Positions 1 through 5,603 of a DNA stretch of 5,603 nucleotides are shown here, piece by piece. The stretch lies in the NCBI GenBank assembly GCA_025998735.1, contig BNWJ01000092.1, positions 1 through 5,603 of the forward strand, in the 5' to 3' direction. The DNA is from Alphaproteobacteria bacterium (GTDB lineage: Bacteria; Pseudomonadota; Alphaproteobacteria; UBA3830). How positions within the stretch are numbered: position 1 is the stretch's first letter; each line of letters opens with the position of its first letter. The position numbers and the translations under genes were made by a program. Below the pieces are notes generated by a model, which was given only the letters and a program-made list of their open reading frames with translations, ran no database searches and had not been told where the DNA came from.

Positions 1-29
1 ACCTCTTTTAACGCATCTATAATTTTCAT
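1..29 (-). CDS. Start of an unidentified gene, cut by the window edge
   Basis: An ATG at 29 reading leftward opens a frame of nine full codons (MKIIDALKE) plus two bases before the edge. A GGGAG ribosome binding site lies at 35-39, 5 nt from the ATG, which makes this a credible real start. The gene sits downstream of the rsmE terminator on the same strand, so it probably has its own promoter. A TTGAGA -35-like hexamer lies at 74-79 on the minus strand, but no good -10 follows at normal spacing. Nine residues are too few to name a product. Confidence 0.5.
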
Positions 30-39
30 CTCTACTCCC

Positions 40-77
40 AATATTAAAACTTAATTAATATTCGGAGATTTTATCTC
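40..77. repeat. Two adjacent small dyads upstream of the edge gene
   Basis: AATATTAA (40-47) and its exact inverse TTAATATT (55-62) are separated by 7 nt. Next to them GAGAT (65-69) and ATCTC (73-77) flank a 3-nt TTT centre. Both are perfect and lie directly upstream of the GGGAG site of the leftward gene. Neither has a T-run in the right place for a terminator. They could be operator half-sites, but the stretch is very A+T-rich and short A+T dyads arise easily by chance. Confidence 0.3.
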
Positions 78-100
78 AAAAATCACCCCATATTTCTAGG

Positions 101-145
101 AAAAAGCCATGCTAATACATAACTCCGCTTGATATTAGTATGCTT
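101..145 (-). terminator. Probable Rho-independent terminator after rsmE
   Basis: On the minus strand, CATACTAATA (142-133) pairs with TATTAGCATG (117-108) with a single mismatch, around a 15-nt loop. The stem can extend by about three pairs past one bulged G into the following CTTTTT (106-101). The hairpin begins about 22 nt past the rsmE stop and ends in five U, so it fits the end of the argS-SPOR-rsmE transcript. The stem is A+T-rich and the U-tract short, so termination may be incomplete. On the plus strand the hairpin has no U-tract. Confidence 0.6.
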
Positions 146-164
146 ACACTGCTTGCATATGAGA

Positions 165-869
165 TCAGTTGTTCCACAAGACACTCCAGAGAGCAACGAA
201 CGTTATGGCGGCCGTCTCACTTCGGAGAATATTTCTGCCTATCGTTACTTTTTTAACAAAATCGTAGTTGTCCATCATTTTCATTTCTTCTGTTGAAAAA
301 CCACCTTCAGGTCCTATCAGAAATGCGACGTTTTTATCAATGGCGTCTTTTATTGGCATACCAGACATGGTTTCATCTCCGACCAGCAGCGTGACGGTCC
401 GAGCCGGACTAGCGAGGAAAGCACTCAGCTCAACGGGATCGTGTATTTTGGGTGCTGTCATGCGACGAGATTGCTCAGCGGCACCAATGACGATACTTCT
501 GGCTTTCTCTGTATTGAACTTTTTATGCTGTGTGTATTGGGAGATTATCGGAATTATTTCGGAGACTCCCAATTCAGTGGTTTTCTCCAGTAGTAGTGAC
601 ATTTTTGCAGGATTTATCAGTGAAATCGCAAGCATTGGGCCCTTTTCTTCAATTTGTTCCCGGAGAATGTTTATACATCTGACGCGTCGCTTTTTTACAT
701 CGATGATTTCGCAATTCCATTCTCCGGAATATCCATTGAAGAGAATAATCTGGTCCTTTTTTTCGAGCCTTAGGACATTGGAAGCGTGATGCATCTGATG
801 ATCCGCAAGCGTCACTTCTGCTTCTTCGTGCAACTGATGTTCTACGAAAAATCTCGCTATGTGCCTCAT
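165..869 (-). CDS. rsmE: 16S rRNA (uracil-1498-N3)-methyltransferase RsmE
   Basis: This cytoplasmic SPOUT-class enzyme uses S-adenosylmethionine to methylate N3 of U1498 in 16S rRNA, in the decoding region of the 30S subunit. The 234-aa length is close to the family norm of about 240. The N-terminal PUA-like part starts with RFFVE (6-10) and contains HHASNVLRL (27-35), the usual H..NVLRL signature. The knot domain shows EKTTELG (95-101), AAEQSRR (130-136), IGPEGGFS (185-192) and GRNILRSETAA (211-221), which together form the SAM-binding trefoil knot. The ATG is 2 nt beyond the stop of the SPOR gene and is preceded by AAGG (875-878 region) at about 5 nt, so it is the last gene of a translationally linked operon. 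No truncation or missing motif is seen. Confidence 0.96.
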   Translation of the reverse strand: MRHIARFFVEHQLHEEAEVTLADHQMHHASNVLRLEKKDQIILFNGYSGEWNCEIIDVKKRRVRCINILREQIEEKGPMLAISLINPAKMSLLLEKTTELGVSEIIPIISQYTQHKKFNTEKARSIVIGAAEQSRRMTAPKIHDPVELSAFLASPARTVTLLVGDETMSGMPIKDAIDKNVAFLIGPEGGFSTEEMKMMDNYDFVKKVTIGRNILRSETAAITFVALWSVLWNN

Positions 870-871
870 GG

Positions 872-1987
872 TTACCTTGAAACGTAAGCGTTGATACCGT
901 TGCTTTTCATCGAGCGAATGACTTTATTTGCTTCGGAGTTGTTTTTGAACGGACCAACCATAACTCGGTAGCGAATTCCCTTTTTCCGTCCGAGATCAAC
1001 CTTGACAATTTTCTTATGAATGCCACGAATAATTTTATTTTTTAGAAGCAGTCTTTTGTATTCAACCTCCGCTCCGGATTTTGTCTCCAAAGACGCGATT
1101 TGCACCATGACATGCCCACCCGTCTTAGGCGAAGACAATGCTTCATCTTCTGAATCTTCCGATGACTTATTCATCAAGTCTTTTAATCTAGATTTTTTGT
1201 TCTTACGACTTGATTTTCCGCTATCTGCATTTAATCTTTTTATGGGAGGATCGTATTCTTCATCATCTTCTGAATCATTCTCTCTTGCCCTAGAAGATAA
1301 TGTTCTTTTAGCAGATTCGGCACTGTTGCTTTTTGCTTTTGAAGGATTTTCTTCCTCGACTATTACCAATCCGTTTGACTCAATGCGATGTTTTTTGGAA
1401 TCTCCAACATTTTTAGAATTTTTTTTCGATCTGTCGCCATTTGCTACAGCTACTGCCTTTGTTATGGAAACAGACGGAGATTTTTTCTTTGTTCCACTTT
1501 TTACATAGTTGATTTTATATTCTTTCTCCGGAGCCAAATCGTCAAACGCCTGTATTATATTCTTTTTTTCCTCGTCCGACAGTGGCGCATCCATGTCCAT
1601 TCCATTTATGGACACTTCTTCTTCCGGTGGAGGAACAGTCTTAACTGCAACTGCTGCAGTTTTCTCGCCTGATATGTTATCGTAGACTACCTTGTCCTGA
1701 TGACCAACGCCCTCTTCCATTTTCGGCTTGATCTTTATGGGAGTTGTATTTGCTCTTATGACCGGCAATTCGTCTATGTCAACTGGTTTTGAATTAGAAT
1801 ACATGATATAAGCCACAACGCAGAAAGCGGTAACTGACGCTCCCCCCCCCATAACGAGAAATTTCATGTCATTTCGCTGAAAAGGCCAACGTTTTTCGGC
1901 ATTCTCCTCCGGCGATTGTTGCGCAGGATTCATTGTGTAATCATCGTAATCATCAAGGTCGTCTTCTTCATCCAGGAAAGGACACAT
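872..1987 (-). CDS. Membrane-anchored SPOR-domain protein (FtsN-like architecture)
   Basis: This 371-aa bitopic inner-membrane protein has a short acidic cytoplasmic tail (DEEDDLDDYDDY, 6-17), then RWPFQRND, then one membrane segment at about 43-63. Residues 74-110 hold the LPVIRANTTPIKIKP and HQDKVVYDNISGE stretch that I recognise from SPOR proteins beside argS in alphaproteobacteria. A long Lys/Ser/Glu-rich, probably disordered linker (about 165-290) leads to a C-terminal SPOR domain (about 292-370: VMVQIASL, YRVMVGPF, INAYV). SPOR domains bind denuded glycan strands at the septum, so a role in division or septal wall processing is inferred. The start overlaps the argS stop by one base (TAATG), with GAGGAA at 1996-2001, 8 nt upstream. 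Codons 47-49 lie in a run of nine G. FtsN identity is not claimed, since many SPOR proteins share this plan. Confidence 0.88.
   Translation of the reverse strand: MCPFLDEEDDLDDYDDYTMNPAQQSPEENAEKRWPFQRNDMKFLVMGGGASVTAFCVVAYIMYSNSKPVDIDELPVIRANTTPIKIKPKMEEGVGHQDKVVYDNISGEKTAAVAVKTVPPPEEEVSINGMDMDAPLSDEEKKNIIQAFDDLAPEKEYKINYVKSGTKKKSPSVSITKAVAVANGDRSKKNSKNVGDSKKHRIESNGLVIVEEENPSKAKSNSAESAKRTLSSRARENDSEDDEEYDPPIKRLNADSGKSSRKNKKSRLKDLMNKSSEDSEDEALSSPKTGGHVMVQIASLETKSGAEVEYKRLLLKNKIIRGIHKKIVKVDLGRKKGIRYRVMVGPFKNNSEANKVIRSMKSNGINAYVSR
1842..1850 (-). repeat. G9 homopolymer inside the SPOR gene
   Basis: Nine consecutive C on the plus strand read as nine G in the gene, encoding Gly47-Gly49 (GGG GGG GGA) at the start of the membrane segment. 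By direct translation, losing one G gives a stop after about 70 residues and gaining one gives a stop after about 64. Either change removes an intact membrane anchor and the whole SPOR domain. Tracts of this length are known sites of slipped-strand mutation and also of sequencing error. Confidence 0.9.
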
Positions 1988-3702
1988 TAGCGCAATTCCT
2001 CAATTGGTGTCACTCCAATTATTCCAAAAGCAGACTCTATTACGTTTTGCATTAGCATAACCAACACCATTTTCGCTGAAGTTCTCTGAAAATCCTCAGC
2101 CAAAACAAATCTTAACATAGCATTATCTTTTCCCTGATTCCACAAAAAATGAAATTTTGAGGCCAAGTCAGATAAATAGAATGCGATTCGATGAGGTTCT
2201 TTGTTTTGGGCGGCCATGACAACTTGACGAGGCCAATCGGCCAAAGTTTTTAGCAACTGAAGATCCGCATCAGAATCCAGCAAACTGAGATCTACATCAG
2301 CGACATTCGGAACGGGTTTGTGAAATGTCTGGGCAAACTGTTTTAGCACCGAATGCGTTCTGGCATAGGCGTATTGGACGTAGAACACCGGATTGTCCCG
2401 ACTCTGCTCAACGACTTTCTTAAAATCGAAATCCAGAGGAGCGTCGTCGCGTCTCGTAAGCATGATAAACCTGATGGCATCTTTGCCAACGTTATCCAGG
2501 ACATCCCGAACTGTCACAAACGTTCCCGCTCGCTTTGACATCTTCACTTCCTGACCGTTTTGCATAAAACGTACCAACTGAACGATTTTTACCTGTAATT
2601 TCTTCTGGTTATCGGACAGAGCAGAAACCGCAGACTGCATGCGTTTTACGTATCCACCATGATCTGCTCCCCAGAAGTTAATCATCTCATCAAATCCTCG
2701 AGTGATTTTATCCAGGTGATAGGCTATGTCGGACGCGAAATATGTCCAGGATCCGTCGGATTTTTGCAGAGGGCGATCGATATCATCCCCAAAAAGAGTC
2801 GATCTAAATAGAAGCTGCTCTCTTTCTTCCCAATCATCCAGCTCTTTTCCTTTGGGAACATCGAGAACTCCCGAATAAATCAACCCCTTGGATCGGAGAA
2901 AATCGATGGCATTTTCGACAGCACCGGCTTTAATGTGCTTTAATTCGGACGAAAAGACATCGTGACGTATGCCGAGTCCAGCGAGATCTTCTCTGATGCA
3001 ATCCATCATGTCGGCAATGGCGAATTCCTTAAAAAACGGCATCCATTCGCTTTCGTCTTTATCAACGAAGGAATCTCCGTGCTTTTCCTTTAGTTTTTGC
3101 GCAGTATCAACCAGATATTCTCCCGGATACGCCCAGCTCGGAAGCTCCCCATCTGCCTTCTGAAATAATTCCAGATATCTATAGCGAAGTGAGCCTGCCA
3201 AAATTTCGATTTGTTTTCCGGCGTCATTTATATAGTACTCTTTCGTAACATCGTATCCAACAAAAGACAGCAGATTGGCAAGAACATCGCCGGATACAGC
3301 TCCTCTCGCATGTCCAGCATGCAATGGGCCGGTTGGATTTGCTGACACATATTCGATATTTACTCGCTGTCCGCATCCGATATTTGTTTTGCCGAAATCC
3401 CTCTGCAGCATGTATTTGCAATGCTCGGTTATGATGCGATTTGGTATCCGCCAATTGATAAAACCCGGAGCTTTTACGGAAACATCAGCAAAATCCTCTG
3501 ATGATTTCAGCTGCTCGCAGAGCTCGTTTGCTATTACAACTGGCGCTTTGCCGACTTTTTTCGCCAAAACCATGGCAATGTTCGTCGAAAAATCTCCGAA
3601 AGATTCGTCTTTTGGAGGATCAACCGAGACAAGATCTTCATATTCTTTCGCGACAAACTGCTTGATTATATTTTTATAGTGAACAAAAAGGGCGCATTTC
3701 AT
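1987..3702 (-). CDS. argS: Arginyl-tRNA synthetase (class I)
   Basis: This cytoplasmic enzyme joins arginine to tRNA-Arg using ATP. The 571-aa length is normal. The N-terminal tRNA-recognition domain (about 1-105) carries FGDFSTNIAM (35-44). The Rossmann catalytic core has the HIGH-type motif PTGPLHAGHARGA (123-135, HAGH at 128-131), YYINDAG (156-162), FWGADHGGY (343-351) and an intact KMSKRAGTF (387-395). The C-terminal DALR anticodon-binding domain runs from about 437 to the end (FYVQYAYAR at 440-448). The ATG at 3702 is preceded by AGGAAG (3708-3713) at 5 nt, supporting this start. It is the first gene of the minus-strand operon. Its TAA stop shares a base with the SPOR gene start, so the two are likely translationally coupled. 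Nothing appears broken. Confidence 0.98.
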   Translation of the reverse strand: MKCALFVHYKNIIKQFVAKEYEDLVSVDPPKDESFGDFSTNIAMVLAKKVGKAPVVIANELCEQLKSSEDFADVSVKAPGFINWRIPNRIITEHCKYMLQRDFGKTNIGCGQRVNIEYVSANPTGPLHAGHARGAVSGDVLANLLSFVGYDVTKEYYINDAGKQIEILAGSLRYRYLELFQKADGELPSWAYPGEYLVDTAQKLKEKHGDSFVDKDESEWMPFFKEFAIADMMDCIREDLAGLGIRHDVFSSELKHIKAGAVENAIDFLRSKGLIYSGVLDVPKGKELDDWEEREQLLFRSTLFGDDIDRPLQKSDGSWTYFASDIAYHLDKITRGFDEMINFWGADHGGYVKRMQSAVSALSDNQKKLQVKIVQLVRFMQNGQEVKMSKRAGTFVTVRDVLDNVGKDAIRFIMLTRRDDAPLDFDFKKVVEQSRDNPVFYVQYAYARTHSVLKQFAQTFHKPVPNVADVDLSLLDSDADLQLLKTLADWPRQVVMAAQNKEPHRIAFYLSDLASKFHFLWNQGKDNAMLRFVLAEDFQRTSAKMVLVMLMQNVIESAFGIIGVTPIEELR

Positions 3703-3738
3703 ATTAACTTCCTAGAATATCCAATAATTCGATAGACG

Positions 3739-3767
3739 ATGCTATCATTAAGATGTTTATTTTACAA
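3739..3767 (-). promoter_or_regulatory. Candidate sigma-70-type promoter for the argS operon (proximal)
   Basis: On the minus strand, TTGTAA (3767-3762) and TAGCAT (3744-3739) each match 4 of 6 consensus bases and are separated by 17 nt. Transcription would start near 3732, giving a leader of about 30 nt before the argS ATG. This is a prediction from pattern alone and competes with the distal candidate. Confidence 0.35.
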
Positions 3768-3790
3768 TCCGTTTGCGAATCTGATGTGGT

Positions 3791-3817
3791 GTTATAGCAC
3801 ACAACTTGTCCCATCAA
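3791..3817 (-). promoter_or_regulatory. Candidate extended -10 promoter for the argS operon (distal)
   Basis: On the minus strand TGCTATAAC (3799-3791) is an extended -10: TG, one base, then TATAAC matching 5 of 6. A TTGATG -35-like hexamer lies at 3817-3812, with a short 15-nt spacing that an extended -10 may tolerate. Transcription would start near 3784, leaving about 80 nt of leader before argS. It overlaps a weak plus-strand promoter candidate. Confidence 0.35.
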
Positions 3818-3915
3818 GGATTATACACATAAGATTTCCATATAAGAGAGGAGTGGATGCTCCCGATCGACCGCCCATTCAAAAATGAAATGCGTCAATT
3901 TTCTAAAGAAAAATG

Positions 3916-3931
3916 CCGCGTGAAAAAGCGG
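3916..3931. other. Short G+C-rich hairpin in the intergenic region
   Basis: CCGC (3916-3919) and GCGG (3928-3931) flank an 8-nt loop. On the plus strand the hairpin is followed by GGGATTTTC. On the minus strand it is followed by CATTTTTCTTT, a better U-tract. Outer A-rich and T-rich arms (3909-3913 and 3936-3939) could add pairs across an internal loop. It could be a weak terminator in either direction, but a four-pair core is poor support. Confidence 0.3.
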
Positions 3932-4077
3932 GGGATTTTCATTAAATGCTAGGAACATGCCAAGAAAAATTTATGAAGGATTAGGCGCATCAAAATTGAT
4001 ATTTAGAAATAAACTTTTTGTTCATTTTTTTACTTCATACTCAAATTATGTATCGTTTTTAGAGTCCATTTATAAAA

Positions 4078-4082
4078 AGGAG
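4078..4082 (+). promoter_or_regulatory. Ribosome binding site that sets the start at 4089
   Basis: AGGAG, preceded by a run of A, lies 6 nt before the ATG at 4089. The frame is also open further upstream to an ATG at 3957, but that ATG has only AGGA at 2 nt, which is too close. The strong site here, and the MKK plus hydrophobic start it produces, favour 4089. Confidence 0.8.
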
Positions 4083-4088
4083 TTCGTT

Positions 4089-5603
4089 ATGAAAAAAGCA
4101 CCGATATTGTTCTATTTGTTCCTGATGGTTTTTAGCATGTGTGATTCACCAGCCACTCAATCGAGTTCTTCGTTAGCAAAGGCCAAGAATAGACAGTCAG
4201 CCATAAATCTGATGCGGTTAAGGGCTTCTGAGAGTCCAGCCCGAAGTACAGTGTCTACGTTCATCCCACAAGAACAAGAAAAGCATATTACGAAAGCACT
4301 TAGTAAGCTAAAAAAGAAGTTTGGCAGCTATCAGGATGAAAAGTATGGCGGAGCGGAAGTGATTGACATATCGTATCCTAGGATCCGAGCGTACATTATC
4401 ACGGAGATGACAAAACGTAATCTTCAACAAAAGGTTGATGCTCTTAGTGACGAAGACATAAAGGCTTTGGCTGAAAAAGAATCTTATTCTGCAGACGATT
4501 TGCCTAGTCTTTTGAAATTTGGTGATATGTTATTAGAGGAAGTCGGAAGTAAAAAATACAATAAGGATCATTTAGAACAGTTTTTTAAAATCTGTTTTGG
4601 AGTTAAAAAATTTTTCAAAATTTATGCTCCATGGACGGATCAGGCTGGATGGAAACAATGGATGGCTACTAAGTTGGTTTTTAAAGATCTGACAAAAAAT
4701 TATACCGGTTTGCAAAGGGTTCTTTCGATTATACTTTACAAACTAACGTTAAGTGAACAAGATTTTCGTGAATTGGGATTAATGAACTATCGCGATGATA
4801 CAGTAGATGCAATTGATCGACGAATAAGCATATGCCCCGACAACCCTCGAGGTCTTTATGAAAATCTCGAAGTTCATGTGCCACCTTACCAGGTTGGCGA
4901 CCTGAAACGCGCGGCCTCGACATTTTTGCATGAATTGACGCATTATTGGCAAGCATTATTGGGCATTAACGATCTTCTTTCACGCAATGAATGGGCAGGT
5001 AAACTAGTTATTAAAAGTATGATAACAGAGCCTGAGATGGCATATCTAGAATCGTACTTTCCAATGCTTCAGCCAGATGTATTTGCAAAAGCGGTAGATT
5101 TCATAGCAAGCAAGCTGCCAAAAGAGCTAGATTCTGATGTTCGGCCGGATGCGTTTGATCCACACATTGATGACCTGATAGATGATTCAAAAGCTATAGA
5201 TTTCGATGGTTTTGTAGGACCGAATATGAAGCGAAAAGAGGTTGCAAAGGCAATCTATGTGACATGTGTAAATTCATATTATGAAAATCTTTCTAAAAAG
5301 AAGCAACATATGTGGTGTAATCCGCTCGAGATGTTAACTATGTTTGGAATATTGCCTTTTAGGTTTCAGGATAAGAACAATGATAAAGGCAAGGTTATTT
5401 TGCTGATTGATAGACAAAATGAAAACATATTTCGTTTTCGTCAGGGAGCAGATCTTGCATATGTTTACGGCGGTGGAAGCCAATATGCAAGTTTGATTAG
5501 TGACGATATCATGATATTCCATAAGGTGCCCAAGGAAGAGGATACAGCGCCAGCAGTAACAGAAACGGCCGTGGCAGAAATGACATGGGAGGAGAAAGAG
5601 GAG
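4089..5603 (+). CDS. Exported protein with HExxH zinc-metallopeptidase motif (3' end beyond window)
   Basis: The frame runs 505 codons with no stop before the edge, so the protein is C-terminally incomplete. The N-terminus (MKKAPILFYLFLMVFSMC) is a short basic-hydrophobic export signal. Cys18 is not in a proper lipobox (Phe-Ser-Met before it), so lipoprotein status is doubtful. A Ser/Gln-rich stretch follows, then a charged, probably helical region (about 60-215). The one clear signature is HELTHYWQ at 281-288: His281 and His285 as zinc ligands and Glu282 as catalytic base of a HExxH peptidase. TEPEMAYLE (313-321) lies about 30 residues on and could give the third ligand (Glu314 or Glu316), as in gluzincin-type enzymes. 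Residues 436-477 look beta-rich and end in an acidic tail (482-505). I do not recognise a named family. An exported protease acting on host, prey or envelope substrates is an inference; a non-catalytic relative is possible. Confidence 0.8.
   Translation, partial: MKKAPILFYLFLMVFSMCDSPATQSSSSLAKAKNRQSAINLMRLRASESPARSTVSTFIPQEQEKHITKALSKLKKKFGSYQDEKYGGAEVIDISYPRIRAYIITEMTKRNLQQKVDALSDEDIKALAEKESYSADDLPSLLKFGDMLLEEVGSKKYNKDHLEQFFKICFGVKKFFKIYAPWTDQAGWKQWMATKLVFKDLTKNYTGLQRVLSIILYKLTLSEQDFRELGLMNYRDDTVDAIDRRISICPDNPRGLYENLEVHVPPYQVGDLKRAASTFLHELTHYWQALLGINDLLSRNEWAGKLVIKSMITEPEMAYLESYFPMLQPDVFAKAVDFIASKLPKELDSDVRPDAFDPHIDDLIDDSKAIDFDGFVGPNMKRKEVAKAIYVTCVNSYYENLSKKKQHMWCNPLEMLTMFGILPFRFQDKNNDKGKVILLIDRQNENIFRFRQGADLAYVYGGGSQYASLISDDIMIFHKVPKEEDTAPAVTETAVAEMTWEEKEE

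Larger units (their letters stand above)
3703..4088. other. Divergent intergenic region between argS and the exported-protein gene
   Basis: This 386-nt stretch lies between two divergent genes and should hold promoters for both. On the minus strand there are two candidate argS promoters, at 3739-3767 and 3791-3817. On the plus strand a weak candidate promoter at 3806-3835 points at a 31-codon frame (3857-3952) and a CCGC/GCGG hairpin (3916-3931). I see no tRNA, no long repeat and no insertion-sequence end. Nearest the plus-strand gene (about 3990-4075) the sequence is A+T-rich, without a -35/-10 pair I would trust. A TTGATA at 3996-4001 is the best -35 but lacks a matching -10. Confidence 0.6.

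Noticed and set aside
268..789. Plus-strand open frame of 173 codons
   Set aside because: It lies wholly antisense to rsmE, whose motifs are unambiguous; there is no ribosome binding site or recognisable domain.
1020..1672. Plus-strand open frames opposite the SPOR gene
   Set aside because: They are antisense shadows of the Ser/Lys/Glu-rich linker. The translation is Ser/Phe-rich, as expected from reading GAA/AAA/TCA codons backwards.
3275..3679. Plus-strand open frame of 134 codons
   Set aside because: It is antisense to the N-terminal part of argS, with no domain or start signal.
3857..3952. 31-codon plus-strand frame beginning MLPIDRPFKN
   Set aside because: AGGAG lies only 3 nt from the ATG, a terminator-like hairpin falls inside it, and the peptide has no recognisable features. 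Noted as part of a possible short transcript but not called as a gene.
3703..4088. tRNA, CRISPR, insertion sequence or attachment site in the intergenic region
   Set aside because: No cloverleaf, spaced direct repeats, terminal inverted repeats or integrase neighbour can be seen.
4137..4148. Lipobox at Cys18 of the exported protein
   Set aside because: The residues before Cys are Phe-Ser-Met, whereas lipoprotein signals need a small residue just before Cys. Cleavage by signal peptidase I or an uncleaved anchor is equally possible.
4729..4956. Minus-strand open frame of 75 codons
   Set aside because: It is antisense to the HExxH protein, which has a strong start and a coherent long frame.

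Overview
The window looks like part of an alphaproteobacterial chromosome of moderate-to-low G+C (a little above 40% by eye). The most likely source is a host-associated or intracellular lineage. The lineage call rests on an argS gene overlapping a gene for a membrane-anchored SPOR-domain protein, a pairing common in alphaproteobacteria. The SPOR protein also carries a conserved stretch (LPVIRANTTPIKIKP ... QDKVVYD) of the type found in alphaproteobacterial SPOR proteins. The Holosporales/Rickettsiales-like placement is an inference from base composition and the style of the secreted protein; it is not proven.

Layout. Positions 1-29 hold the first codons of a minus-strand gene that leaves the window. 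Positions 30-164 are intergenic, with a hairpin terminator for the operon to the right and two small dyads just upstream of the edge gene. Positions 165-3702 form one tight minus-strand operon, transcribed argS, then the SPOR-domain gene, then rsmE. The first junction is a TAATG overlap and the second has a 2-nt gap. Positions 3703-4088 are a divergent intergenic region with candidate argS promoters, a possible short plus-strand transcript and a G+C-rich hairpin. Positions 4089-5603 are a plus-strand gene still open at the window edge. It encodes an exported protein with an HELTH zinc-metallopeptidase motif that I cannot assign to a named family.

How the genes fit together. The operon combines translation (ArgS charges tRNA-Arg; RsmE methylates 16S rRNA U1498) with an envelope/division protein that probably binds septal peptidoglycan. 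The divergent gene appears unrelated and is the least explained part of the window. The other notable feature is a run of nine G in the SPOR coding sequence; gain or loss of one base there would truncate the protein at its membrane segment.
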